The notes: a model not told the origin generated them from the sequence alone. A stretch of DNA of 11,708 bases from Gallionella sp. UBA6045 (GCA_002429165.1 DIYV01000130.1:4269-15976), one strand, 5' to 3'. Positions 1 through 8,100 are shown, counted from the stretch's first letter. Translations and numbers: made by a program.

Positions 1-161
1 TCGAACGAGGGCTTTTTGCGGTACGAGGAATAGCTCACCACTTCGCCGGTCAGCGCGCCCTCGATGAAGATCACCTTGCCTTCGATGCGCGCAACGCCGC
101 GGCCTTCCTGGTCGAGTGATTCGATGATGACGGAGTTTTGCTGCGGTTTGTTTTCAGACAT
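1..161 (-). CDS. rlmD: 23S rRNA (uracil-5-)-methyltransferase RlmD, N-terminal part (cut by window edge)
   Basis: Seen: an open frame of 53 codons from an ATG at 161-159 runs off the left edge. The peptide begins [20 protein letters not shown] and continues with [18 protein letters not shown] and [15 protein letters not shown]. This is the TRAM RNA-binding domain that opens RumA/RlmD-type RNA methyltransferases, at roughly residues 9-53. Known for the family: RlmD uses SAM to make m5U at position 1939 (E. coli numbering) of 23S rRNA and carries a 4Fe-4S cluster. The cluster cysteines and the methyltransferase domain lie outside the window. No strong Shine-Dalgarno is visible before the ATG. 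It follows the exonuclease gene on the same strand with an 88-nt gap that holds a REPIN-like repeat. TRAM domains also occur in related enzymes (RlmC, TrmA-like, MiaB), so the name rests on the N-terminal pattern alone. Confidence 0.82.
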   Translation of the reverse strand, partial: MSENKPQQNSVIIESLDQEGRGVARIEGKVIFIEGALTGEVVSYSSYRKKPSF

Positions 162-180
162 AAAGGAAACTTTCATCACG

Positions 181-243
181 TGTAGGAGCGGGCCATGCCA
201 GCGAATCTCAGAATGGCAATCGCGGGCATGGCCCGCTCCTACA
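181..243. repeat. REPIN-like pair of inverted REP sequences
   Basis: Seen: a perfect 19-bp inverted repeat, 181-199 against 225-243, starting TGTAGGAGCGGGCCATGCC, with a 25-nt loop. Pairing continues weakly inside (GCGA against TCGC). Read from each end, both halves give the same unit: a GTAG head, then a short palindrome (GCGGGC-CAT-GCCCGC in the right copy, with one mismatch in the left copy), then GCGA. Known: a GTAG-headed short stem-loop arranged as an inverted doublet is the organisation of REP/REPIN elements mobilised in trans by RAYT (TnpA-REP) transposases. It fills most of the 88 nt between the exonuclease stop and the rlmD start. It could therefore act as an mRNA stem-loop that stabilises or attenuates between the two genes. 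No RAYT gene is in the window. Confidence 0.8.
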
Positions 244-249
244 GGGAGG

Positions 250-1032
250 TTATTTTGCGGCCGGCCATGCAGCCAGGAATTCCTTCCAGTGCGGCTGGTC
301 GAGCTTGCCCAATTCGGTGCGCACCAGATCGCATTCTTTCTTGTAGCGTGCCTTCGTCAACACACCGCGCATCAACTGGAAACGCGCAAACACCAGATAA
401 GTGTTTGCCACATCGGTCTCACAATAGTTGCGGATCTCGTCCAATTTTCCCAGCTGATATGCTTCCCACACCTTGCTGCCGTCCATGCCCAGTTTGCCGG
501 GAAAGCCGATCAGTTTGGCCAGCTCGTCCAGCGGGGCGTTGGCGCGACCGCTATACATCGCCAGCAGGTCCATCAGGTCGAGATGGCGCGAGTGATAACG
601 GCTGATGTAGTTGTTCCACTTGAATTCCTTGTCGTCCTCGCCCATGTCCCAGTAACGCGCACACTGAACGCCGTGGATCAGGCCGCGATAATGCAGCACC
701 GGCAGATCGAAGCCACTGCCGTTCCACGACACGATTTGCGGGGTGTATTTGTCGATACCGTCGAAGAAGCGCTGGATGATGGAGCCCTCATCCTCATGCA
801 AATCGCCCAGCGACCAGACCTTGAAGTTGTCGCCCTCGCGCAGCGCGCAGGAGATCGCCACGACGCGTTGCAGATGATGCGGCATGAAGTCGCTGCCGGT
901 TTTCTGGCGGCGCAACTGGAAGGCCATTTCGGCCACTTCCGCATCGCTGACGCGCGCATCCAGTTCATGCAGTGTGCGCAGTCCGGCAATATCGGGCACG
1001 GTTTCGATGTCAAAGACAAGAGTGGGATTCAT
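250..1032 (-). CDS. Predicted 3'-5' exonuclease, PolB-like DEDDy family
   Basis: A 260-residue protein of the DnaQ-like (RNase H fold) superfamily, resembling the PolB-like predicted 3'-5' exonucleases common in proteobacteria. Seen: Exo I FDIET (D8, E10), Exo II WNGSGFD (D109) and Exo III YCETD (Y203, D207). The Y-x3-D spacing marks the DEDDy subtype. These acidic residues are the expected two-metal-ion ligands. The whole chain looks like the nuclease fold, with no polymerase or helicase domain. The ATG at 1032 begins [14 protein letters not shown], as expected for the family, although no clear ribosome-binding site precedes it. It lies between sodB (192 nt upstream) and rlmD (88 nt downstream), all on one strand. 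Its substrate is unknown: the family is assigned to DNA/RNA processing by motif only. Confidence is high for the family and low for the physiological role. Confidence 0.88.
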   Translation of the reverse strand: MNPTLVFDIETVPDIAGLRTLHELDARVSDAEVAEMAFQLRRQKTGSDFMPHHLQRVVAISCALREGDNFKVWSLGDLHEDEGSIIQRFFDGIDKYTPQIVSWNGSGFDLPVLHYRGLIHGVQCARYWDMGEDDKEFKWNNYISRYHSRHLDLMDLLAMYSGRANAPLDELAKLIGFPGKLGMDGSKVWEAYQLGKLDEIRNYCETDVANTYLVFARFQLMRGVLTKARYKKECDLVRTELGKLDQPHWKEFLAAWPAAK

Positions 1033-1078
1033 GGGATGATTGCCGTCGTTATTTCATTGGGGGAGAATTGTTGCACAA

Positions 1079-1208
1079 ACAGTCCGGCCATGGGCCCGGA
1101 CTGTGAGTCCGCGCAGCACGCGAACGTCATGTACAAGTAAGCCGACGGGTTCAACGTGTCCATGCATGAACCCCGGACCTTCCCCGGGAGTTCCGTGATG
1201 GAAACTCC
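1079..1208. other. Hairpin-rich spacer between sodB and the exonuclease gene
   Basis: The 192-nt spacer carries no convincing gene but has several inverted repeats. They are: ACAGTCCGG (1079-1087) with CCGGACTGT (1096-1104), 9 bp and an 8-nt loop; GGGTTCA (1147-1153) with TGAACCC (1167-1173); CCCGG (1172-1176) with CCGGG (1184-1188); and an 8-bp bulged stem, 1187-1194 with 1200-1208, starting 16 nt after the sodB stop. None is followed by a long T run on the minus strand; the best is TTTGT after the 1079-1104 stem. Termination of sodB here is therefore possible but not canonical. Confidence 0.5.
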
Positions 1209-1224
1209 TGCTTCTCCGTTTTAC

Positions 1225-1809
1225 CTAGGCGTAGTTCTTTGCCACGAAACCCCAGTTCACCAGATGATTCAGGAAGGTCTCGACGAACTTTGGACGCATG
1301 TTGCGATAGTCGATGTAATAGGCGTGCTCCCAAACGTCCACGCACAGCAGGGCTTTATCGGCTGTGGTCAACGGTGTTCCGGCCGCGCCCATGTTGACAA
1401 TATCCAGGCTGCCGTCGGCCTTCTTTACCAGCCATGTCCAGCCGGAACCGAAGTTGCTCACCGCAGATGTCTGGAATGCCTTCTTGAAGTCATCGAGGCT
1501 GCCCCACTTCTTGTTGATCGCAGCGGCCAATGCCCCGCTCGGTGCACCACCGCCATTCGGCTTCATGCAATTCCAGAAGAAAGTGTGGTTCGACACCTGT
1601 GCTGCATTGTTGTAAATGCCGCCGGCAGGCGCCTTTTTGATGATCGCTTCCAGATCGAGTTTCTCGTACTCGGTGCCCTTGATCAGGTTGTTCAGGTTGG
1701 TGACATAAGCCTGGTGGTGCTTGGCATAATGGTATTCGAAGGTTTCCTTGGACATGTGCGGTTGCAGCGCGTCCATTGCATAGGGTAGTGCAGGCAGGGT
1801 GTGTTCCAT
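1225..1809 (-). CDS. sodB: Superoxide dismutase, Fe type
   Basis: A 194-residue enzyme that dismutates superoxide to O2 and H2O2 in the cytoplasm. The start is the ATG at 1809, because AAGGAG lies 7 nt upstream (1817-1822) and the protein then begins MEHTLPALPYAMDALQPHMS, like other SodB. An in-frame ATG at 1863 is rejected. Seen: metal ligands H27, H75, D158 and H162 (DVWEHAYYIDYRN), plus Q71 in the AAQV segment, the position that marks Fe-type enzymes. FGSGWTWLV and the GTPLTT stretch are also typical. One oddity: the AQVWNHTF segment familiar from E. coli SodB reads AQVSNHTF here, with Ser73 (TCG) in place of Trp (TGG), a one-base difference. Length is normal and there is no signal peptide. 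It is expressed from its own promoter, divergent from a broken small gene. It might be cotranscribed with the exonuclease gene, but the hairpin-rich spacer argues for a partial break. Confidence 0.95.
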   Translation of the reverse strand: MEHTLPALPYAMDALQPHMSKETFEYHYAKHHQAYVTNLNNLIKGTEYEKLDLEAIIKKAPAGGIYNNAAQVSNHTFFWNCMKPNGGGAPSGALAAAINKKWGSLDDFKKAFQTSAVSNFGSGWTWLVKKADGSLDIVNMGAAGTPLTTADKALLCVDVWEHAYYIDYRNMRPKFVETFLNHLVNWGFVAKNYA

Positions 1810-1852
1810 TTCTATTCTCCTTAGAATTACATGAATCGGATGGGGGAGTTTG

Positions 1853-1881
1853 ATTCTAGCCAATCGTCACTCGACAATCAA
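1853..1881 (-). promoter_or_regulatory. sodB promoter with overlapping palindrome
   Basis: On the minus strand TTGATT (1881-1876) and TAGAAT (1858-1853) are separated by 17 nt. They match the sigma70 -35 and -10 consensus at 4/6 and 5/6. Transcription would start near 1846, leaving a leader of roughly 37 nt that contains the AAGGAG ribosome-binding site. The -35 box lies within a perfect 6-bp inverted repeat, CAATCA-A-TGATTG (1875-1887), which could be an operator half-site pair. The regulator is not identifiable from the sequence. Confidence 0.65.
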
Positions 1882-2031
1882 TGATTGATCCGGATTAGAT
1901 GCAATGAGACCATAGGCCTGCAATGGTCTTGTCGGAAGATATGCTGGGGAGTGCAAGCAGTGGCATGATCATTCCAGCGAACGGCCCACGGCAGGCCGGC
2001 TTGATGCGAACGTCGGGCATTGGAAAAATAG

Positions 2032-2329
2032 ATGAGCATCTGGTTCACAAAAAATCTCGGTGATGCGATGCTGGCAGGAGAGTCGTTGGAGCATATCAAA
2101 ACGCTTTTCTTGTCAGCATACAAACAGTCTGAGAACGCCAACGAAATGGCCCTGTTCTTTCGTCACGAATCGGAAGGACGTCTCCACTGTGAGGTCAAAA
2201 TCTACTTCCCCCCCTGCATCGGCTTTTGTGGCGCAAGCGGTTGATGCGATCCCCTGCAACAAGCCCTCGCCAGACGGTTTGGGCTTGCTGGCCGGTTCGG
2301 AAGCATCCTGGTCTGTTTTGTTTCCATGA
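2032..2329 (+). pseudogene. Small conserved hypothetical protein, frameshifted at a C7 run
   Basis: Seen: an ATG at 2032, directly after an in-frame TAG, opens a frame whose first 59 residues look like real protein. It starts MSIWFTKNLGDAMLAGESLE and contains FFRHESEGRLHCEVKIYF. At seven consecutive C (2208-2214) the frame runs into an unconvincing tail and stops at 2244. Removing one C continues as PPASAFVAQAVDAI and KPSPDGLGLLAGSEASW to a TGA at 2327-2329, giving a coherent product of about 98 residues. I recognise this as a small uncharacterised proteobacterial protein type (HESEGRLHCEV... then PSPDGLGLLAGSE), function unknown. There is no signal peptide or membrane segment. It may be a true pseudogene, a sequencing error, or a phase-variable or slippage tract. 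It lies divergent from sodB and 111 nt before the decarboxylase-family gene, so the two may be cotranscribed. Confidence 0.6.
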
Positions 2330-2378
2330 AATGATGTTAAATTCCAGCGACACCAGCTATCGTGCCGGGCAATGAGCC

Positions 2379-2405
2379 GCAACCGGGTGCTCTGCGGCCG
2401 GTTGC
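2379..2405 (+). other. Hairpin in the leader of the CMD-family gene
   Basis: GCAACCGG (2379-2386) and CCGGTTGC (2398-2405) form a perfect 8-bp stem with an 11-nt loop. It begins 50 nt after the TGA of the broken gene and ends 35 nt before the next start codon. TTTT lies 4 nt after the stem. It could be a weak terminator of the upstream gene or a leader structure. No clear promoter was found in this 111-nt gap. Confidence 0.4.
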
Positions 2406-2440
2406 CGGTTTTCACGTTACCTACAATTAAAGGAATAACA

Positions 2441-2830
2441 ATGAACAGCGAAAAATACAAAGCGGGGATGGCGGTAAGACGGGAGGTTCTCGGCGACGAG
2501 CATGTCGACAGGGCGATTGCCGGTGCCACTGATTTTACGAAACCATTGCAGGACATGGTTACAGAAAATTGCTGGGGCGAAATATGGACGCGGGGTGTGC
2601 TAACCAGGCAGACACGAAGTCTGATAACCATCGCAACCCTGGCTGCACTCAAGGCGCCGACAGAGTTAAAAGGTCATGTTCTTGGTGCCTTGCGCAACGG
2701 CTGTACGGCGGAAGAAATCCAGGAAGTTCTGCTTCAGTCCACAGTCTATTGCGGGGTCCCGTCAGGCATCGAGGCTTTCAGGGCGGCAAAAGAGGTTATT
2801 GAAAACTGGCAAAAAACTGCCCGGGGCTAG
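2441..2830 (+). CDS. Carboxymuconolactone decarboxylase (PcaC-like) family protein
   Basis: A 129-residue all-helical CMD-family protein. The start at 2441 is chosen because AGGA (2431-2434) sits 6 nt upstream and the product then begins MNSEKYKAGMAVRREVLGDE, the usual PcaC opening. An ATG at 2372 would add 23 unrelated residues. Seen: WGEIWTRGVLTRQTRSLITI, then GHVLGALRNGCTAEEIQEVL and YCGVPSGIEAF, the signature blocks of 4-carboxymuconolactone decarboxylase (beta-ketoadipate pathway). There is no CxxC motif, so it is not an AhpD-type peroxidase partner. No other pca gene is present, so the true substrate may differ; such stand-alone homologues are often only assigned to the family. It follows the frameshifted small gene and converges on gdhA with a 59-nt gap that shows no obvious terminator. 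Confidence 0.85.
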   Translation: MNSEKYKAGMAVRREVLGDEHVDRAIAGATDFTKPLQDMVTENCWGEIWTRGVLTRQTRSLITIATLAALKAPTELKGHVLGALRNGCTAEEIQEVLLQSTVYCGVPSGIEAFRAAKEVIENWQKTARG

Positions 2831-2889
2831 CAACAAGGCAGGGGTCAGAAAGCCGGCCCATTCAACGAGTATGATGTGGTCAATCCGCT

Positions 2890-4182
2890 TCACGGATACA
2901 GGCCGCGCCGGTCGCGCGCTGCCAGTACACGGGTGCAGGCTATGATGAAGGCGGCAGTGCGCAGTGAGACCTTTCGTTCGACGGCCAGTTCGGCTACTGC
3001 ATGAAACGCAGCTGACATGATGTTTTCCAGCCGGGCATAGATTTCCTGCTCTGTCCAGAAATAATTCGAGAAATCCTGCACCCATTCGAAATAGCTGACC
3101 GTCACGCCACCGGCGTTGGCAATCACATCGGGTACCACCGTGATGCCGCGTGCAGCGAGTACATCGTCTGCTTCGGGCAGTGTCGGGCCGTTGGCCCCCT
3201 CGACGATGATTTTGGTGTCGAGGCGTTCCGCAAGCGCTGCATCGATCTGCCCCTCTAGCGCTGCAGGTATCAGGTAGTCGCTGGGCACCAGCCAGAAATC
3301 ATCCGCACTGATAACTTCCACGCCCGGCATGTCGACGAGTCGGCCGCCGTCTTTAACACCTGCGATGGCAGCCTCGACATCGATACCGGCAGGATTGGCC
3401 ACGCTGCCGCTGGCGTCCTGGAGCGCAACGATACGCGCGCCGGCAACAGCAAAACTTTGCGCGGTCACCGATCCCACATTGCCGAAGCCCTGCACCACCA
3501 CGCGGGCATCCTTGATGGCCACCCCCTGCAGCAAACCTGCTTCGCGCGCCGTAACAAAAACACCGCGTCCGGTCGCTTCGCGACGACCCAGGCTGCCGCC
3601 CAGACTGATAGGCTTGCCGGTCACGACACCGGACACCGTGACGCCCTGATTGACGGAATAGGTATCCATCATCCATGCCATGGTCTGTTCGTTGGTGCCG
3701 ACATCCGGTGCCGGAATATCCTTGTTCGGGCCGATAAGCATGCCGATCTCCGAGGTATAGCGGCGCGTCAGACGCTCCAGCTCCGCAGTCGACAGCGATG
3801 CAGGATCTACCCTTACCCCCCCTTTCGCGCCGCCGAAGGGCAAGTTCAAAGCAGCACATTTGATGGTCATCCAGCCTGACAGCGCCATGACTTCATTCAT
3901 GGACACGTTAGGATGAAATCGCACGCCGCCCTTGCCGGGGCCGCGCGAAAGATTGTGATGGACCCGATAGCCCTCGAAATGCGCCAGCGTACCGTCATCG
4001 CGACGGATCGGTATATCGACATTCAGCACTCTTTTCGGATGTTTCAACGTTTCCAGCCAGTAGCCGAGTTGCCCGAGGTGCGGCGCCACACGGTCGATCT
4101 GCTCGATGAAGCTGGCCCAGGGCTGGGGCTTTGCAGGGTCGAGAAAAGACAGCATCTTGTCAGTCGTGGCAACAGTCATCAT
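2890..4182 (-). CDS. gdhA: Glutamate dehydrogenase (Glu/Leu/Phe/Val dehydrogenase family)
   Basis: A 430-residue cytoplasmic enzyme that interconverts glutamate with 2-oxoglutarate plus ammonia. Seen: the N-terminal substrate domain has [11 protein letters not shown] (K84), [19 protein letters not shown] (K108, K120) and [19 protein letters not shown] (D160, the expected catalytic Asp). The Rossmann domain has [11 protein letters not shown] (glycines 232, 234 and 237). Near the C-terminus are [12 protein letters not shown] and [16 protein letters not shown], both family hallmarks. Length fits the hexameric bacterial type. Two adjacent ATGs (4182 and 4179) are possible; GAGGGG (4189-4194) gives 6-nt spacing to the first. 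I cannot settle NAD versus NADP: the second beta strand ends in QDASG. Leucine or other amino-acid dehydrogenase activity is less likely but not excluded. The YfcG-like gene lies 69 nt upstream on the same strand without an obvious terminator, so the two may share a transcript. Confidence 0.92.
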   Translation of the reverse strand: MMTVATTDKMLSFLDPAKPQPWASFIEQIDRVAPHLGQLGYWLETLKHPKRVLNVDIPIRRDDGTLAHFEGYRVHHNLSRGPGKGGVRFHPNVSMNEVMALSGWMTIKCAALNLPFGGAKGGVRVDPASLSTAELERLTRRYTSEIGMLIGPNKDIPAPDVGTNEQTMAWMMDTYSVNQGVTVSGVVTGKPISLGGSLGRREATGRGVFVTAREAGLLQGVAIKDARVVVQGFGNVGSVTAQSFAVAGARIVALQDASGSVANPAGIDVEAAIAGVKDGGRLVDMPGVEVISADDFWLVPSDYLIPAALEGQIDAALAERLDTKIIVEGANGPTLPEADDVLAARGITVVPDVIANAGGVTVSYFEWVQDFSNYFWTEQEIYARLENIMSAAFHAVAELAVERKVSLRTAAFIIACTRVLAARDRRGLYP

Positions 4183-4251
4183 TTCTTTCCCCTCATCTAG
4201 CCGGCAGGGCTTAGTATTAACTTCCTCGCAATGCCGAATGAATATATCCGG

Positions 4252-4977
4252 CTATGCAGCATCGCCCGAATCAGCACGCGCACGGACACTTTCGGCTGTC
4301 TGCCCAAACAGGATTTTCTTGCTTTCTTCGGTCATCGCAGGTTGCCCGGAATACGGTTGGGCTTTTGCATAGGCGCTAACCGTGGCCGGTCGATTGCCGA
4401 TTGCTTCGAACCAGCGTTTAACGTTTGGAAATTCGTCCAGATTCTGTTGTTGGGCCTTCCAGGATACGATCCATGGGTAGGCAGCGATATCCGCAATCGT
4501 GTAATCATCGCCCGCAATGAACTTCCGTCCGGCCAGCCGGCGATCGAGCACACCATACAGGCGGTTGGTCTCCTTCACGTAACGGTCGATCGCGTAGGGA
4601 ATCTTTTCTGGCGCATAGTTGGAGAAGTGATGGTTCTGCCCGGCCATCGGGCCCAGACCGCCAACCTGCCAGCACAACCATTCCAGAACTGTCTTGCGGC
4701 CACGCAGATCGTTGGGCAACAGCTTCCCCGTTTTCTCGGCCAGATAAACCAGTATTGCGCCCGACTCGAATACCGGCAGGGCATCGCCCCCGTCCGATGG
4801 AGCGTGATCGACGATCGCGGGCATCTTGTTATTGGGGCTGATCTTGAGAAAATCGGGCTTGAATTGATCCCCCGCGCCTATGTTTACCGGGATGATCCGG
4901 TACTCGAGCCCGGATTCTTCCAGGAACAGGGTAATCTTGTGGCCGTTTGGAGTGGGCCAATAATAAAGATCAATCAT
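4252..4977 (-). CDS. yfcG: Glutathione S-transferase-like disulfide-bond oxidoreductase (YfcG/YghU type)
   Basis: A 241-residue soluble protein closely resembling E. coli YfcG, a Nu-class GST relative that binds glutathione and reduces disulfides. Seen: MIDLYYWPTPNGHKITLFLE, with T9 and N11 in the place of the usual catalytic Tyr/Ser/Cys; the cis-proline after M52 (NNKMPAIVDH); and E71-S72 in FESGAI for glutathione binding. The helical domain has WQVGGLGPMAGQNHHF and TIADIAAYPW, whose D163 is the N-capping-box residue. The C-terminus is about 25 residues longer than E. coli YfcG (ending ESVRARADSGDAA), rich in charged residues and probably flexible. AGGGAG (4983-4988) lies 5 nt before the ATG. 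It lies 210 nt downstream of addA and 69 nt upstream of gdhA, all on one strand. The role is probably thiol redox defence; the in vivo substrate is unknown. Confidence 0.9.
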   Translation of the reverse strand: MIDLYYWPTPNGHKITLFLEESGLEYRIIPVNIGAGDQFKPDFLKISPNNKMPAIVDHAPSDGGDALPVFESGAILVYLAEKTGKLLPNDLRGRKTVLEWLCWQVGGLGPMAGQNHHFSNYAPEKIPYAIDRYVKETNRLYGVLDRRLAGRKFIAGDDYTIADIAAYPWIVSWKAQQQNLDEFPNVKRWFEAIGNRPATVSAYAKAQPYSGQPAMTEESKKILFGQTAESVRARADSGDAA

Positions 4978-4987
4978 TGCGGCTCCC

Positions 4988-5009
4988 TTTTTACATTGAG
5001 AAGTAAAAA
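4988..5009 (-). other. AT-rich hairpin abutting the yfcG ribosome-binding site
   Basis: TTTTTAC (4988-4994) and GTAAAAA (5003-5009) form a perfect 7-bp inverted repeat with an 8-nt loop. In the minus-strand transcript its 3' arm touches the AGGGAG ribosome-binding site. The stem is weak (one G-C pair), so any effect on translation would be small or temperature-sensitive. The rest of the 210-nt addA-yfcG gap (4978-5187) shows no clear promoter or strong terminator; the best other hairpin is ACCTG (5058-5062) with CAGGT (5076-5080). Confidence 0.35.
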
Positions 5010-5187
5010 CCAGGGCACGTCACGAGATACCGCCGAGCATATCCGGCAACCGTTCCAACCTGTTAAAAACCGGATCAGGTGGATCGAACAAACCCCTGTG
5101 TCTCGCGGTCGATTATGGGCTGATTACAGGTTTTTGTCATCGCTTTGATTGCATCACATCACCCATGACTGCCCGGCACAAACCAGA

Positions 5188-8100
5188 CTAGACTTCGCTC
5201 AACACCCCATCCGCAAACAGCAGCGCGCAGCGGATTTTCTTTCCTGCGTACACTGATTGCATCGCGTTTTGATATTCCGTCATCTGTGCACGGTACGGTG
5301 CGAGGTCGGCAGTTTCGCCGGTCTTGTAATCCAGCACCCACACTTCATCGTCGTACTCGACCAGACGGTCGATGCGCTTCATTTCGCCAGCCGCATTGAC
5401 ATAGGGCATTTCATTGCTTGCACTGAGGTAGAACTGCGGGTCGAAGAAACGTTGCAGCGATGCATCAGCAAGCAATGCCCGGGCCTGTTGCCAAAGGGTG
5501 TTCATCTCGCCGTCCGGGATGCCGCACTGTGCCTGAAGCACAGCCTTGTCTGCGGCAGTATTGGGCGGGGCCAACTGTTGCAGCAATGCGTGCAGCCAGG
5601 TGCCGCGCTGCTGTTCCGGCGTGATGCGCAAGGCCCGTTTTCCGGTCGGGAACGGGCGCAGCAATGCGGCATCCACGTTCACGGGTGATTTTTCCTGCTC
5701 GGCGACAACGCTGCCCGCCGCGGCCAGCAGCGGATTTGCATCCCGCTCCACGACATGCGCGATTCGACCATACCAGGAAGTTTCTGCGGGTTCGCCGTTG
5801 CCGCTGACCAGCAGCGCCTGTTTGGCGCGCGTCATCGCAACATACAGCAGGTTCATTTCTTCGCGCCGCGCATAGGCCTCGTCGGCATCGAAATAGCGCG
5901 CGCGCTTCGCGCCGTGTCCGCGCTTGTCGCTGAACAGGGAAAAATGCGAGGGACGCGGTGCGTTGGGCTGCCAGTCGAGCAGCACGCTGTAACTGTCGGT
6001 TTTGCTCTGCGTATCGTTGGCATCCAGCAGCCACACGATGGGCGCTTCCAGTCCCTTGGCCTCATGCACGGTGTAGATGCGCAACGCGTTGCCGACCTCG
6101 CCCACCCTGCCCTCGTCCGGCGATTCGTTTTCCGCCGCGCGCAATTCGCGGAGTTCGGCAAGGAAACGCGGCAGGCTGGGGTAGCGCCCGGCATCCACGT
6201 TGAGCGCGATCTCCATGAAGGCCTGCAGATTGGCGCGCACTGTTTCTTGAAGCTCGGCAGGCAGTGCCGCCGCATAGCGATGCAGCAAATCACCCTCGAA
6301 ATAGATGCGGTCAAGCAGGTCGTGCACCGGCAGCTTGTCGGCCTGCGCCAGCCAGCCTTGCAGCAGGCCATGGGCGCGCAGTAGTTGCGGCGAGGCTGCG
6401 CCGTTTCCGACAACATATTTCAGGCGCGCCCACCAACGCAACCCCTCCCCGGCCCTCCCCTTGTCATAACCAGCGACTTGGCTATCGTTTTTTGATAGCT
6501 TTGTCGAATGGCTAGTAGTTCCATCAGGGGAGGGTGCATACATCATGCCACTATCGCCAACTTTCTCCCTCCCTGACAAGGGAGGGTTGGGGAGGGTTGG
6601 GGTTTCCGCAATTTGCATCAACTCTTCATCACTGCAGGAAAAAATCGGCGAGCGCAATGCCTGCGCCAGTTCCAGATCGGCGAATGGGGTGATCAGGAAA
6701 GTCAGCAGCGCCTGGATGTCTTCCGCTTCCAGCGTGTCGAGCAGGCCGCCGCGCCGCGAAGTCAGGAACGGGATATGGCGCGTGCGCAGGGCGTGCTCGT
6801 ACACGCGCAGGTGCAGGCGCTTGCGCACCAGCACCATGATGTCGCGGTATTCGGCGCGGCGCAGTTTGCCGTCATCCAGCACGCTCCAGTTCGCGACGAT
6901 GTCAGCGATAAGCGCGGCGAACTGCTCCGCTTCGAGCTCGCGTGCTCCGCTCTGTTCTTCGCTGCGCGGCGTGGTGAGCGGGTTGCGCAAGGACAGTCGC
7001 CCATCCGGCAACAACTCTGTCTCGGTATTTTCCAATGCAGCCAAGGGCAGCACTTCGACGTGGCCGGGCAAGTCCCGGTGATGGGCGATGTGTTCTTCGA
7101 AATCCGCAAAGCCGTCGGGATGCTCTGAAAACACGCTGTTCACCGCGTCCAGCACCGCCGGCGCATTGCGCCGCGTCTCGTTCTGGGTCAGATAATGCGC
7201 GCCGAACTCCTGCTGCAGAAATTCGCGTACTACGCCGAACAGGCGCGCATCGGCGCGTCGGAAACGGTAGATGGATTGCTTGGGATCGCCCACCACGAAA
7301 ACCGTGGGTCGCGAGTCCACGGCGGCCGATGCGTCGAACCACGATTGCAGTATCTGCCACTGCAGCGGGTTGGTGTCCTGGAATTCGTCCAGCAGCACAT
7401 GGCGGTAGCGGCTGTCCAGCTTGTATTGCATATACTCGGCGCAATCGCCCTGGTTGAGCATGCGGCACACCTGCCATTCAAGATCGGTGAAATCCATCTG
7501 CTGCTGGCGCAGTTTCAATTCCTGGTAATGTCCCAGCAGCGCCGCGCCGCAATGCAGCGCGGCCCGGTTCATGCGCAACGCTGCCAGTTCGGTCAGGGCA
7601 TCGCGCACGGCCTGCAGCTTGTCGAACAACTTGTCGCGCGCGTGCAGGAAGCTTTCCGCATTCTGCTTTTTGGTCGGCTTGAAGCTGCGCGGCTCATCGG
7701 CCTGGGTATAAAGCGCGCACGACAATGCCGCAAAGCGCTGGTGGGGATCGCTCAACTCCCAGGCCACCTGTATTTCGTTTGCCTTGTTGCACTGCGTATC
7801 CGTGCCCGTTGCCAGCACTTGCGCAAAAGCCAGTACGGCAGCCTGTAGCGACGCATCGGTACATGCATCGGCGATCGGGTCTGCATCCGCATCCACTTCA
7901 AGTTCGTTTTGCAACTGCTCAGTTGCCCATGCCACCGCATCGTTCCGACCCTGGGTGTATGCCCACCACTCGGCACGCTTGTATACAAAATTTTCCAGCA
8001 GCGCACGCGTGCTGTGCAAACCATATTCGCCGAACAGCCATTGCATGAACTGCGCGGTTTCGCCTTCGGGCACGACACGCAGACTGTCGGCAAATGCCTG

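Noticed and set aside
64..1140. Long plus-strand frame antisense to the exonuclease gene
   Set aside because: It overlaps a minus-strand gene with clear DEDDy motifs. Its own translation shows no domain and reads as a GC-rich antisense shadow.
1810..1863. Longer SodB start at an upstream ATG (1863)
   Set aside because: It would add 18 unrelated residues and lie upstream of the predicted transcription start. The ATG at 1809 has AAGGAG at 7-nt spacing and gives the usual N-terminus.
1878..2141. Minus-strand frame upstream of sodB
   Set aside because: No ribosome-binding site or recognisable domain. It overlaps the sodB -35 region and is antisense to the better-supported small plus-strand gene.
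2372..2440. Longer start for the carboxymuconolactone decarboxylase-family gene
   Set aside because: The extra 23 residues span a hairpin and match nothing in the family. AGGA precedes the ATG at 2441.
4231..5148. Plus-strand frame of 305 codons antisense to yfcG
   Set aside because: The minus strand carries a full YfcG-like protein with ribosome-binding site and motifs. The plus frame has no recognisable features.
6465..6527. Hammerhead or other known self-cleaving ribozyme in the hairpin module
   Set aside because: The minus strand shows CTGATG in copy A only, and the GAAA and other core elements are missing, so the resemblance is chance.
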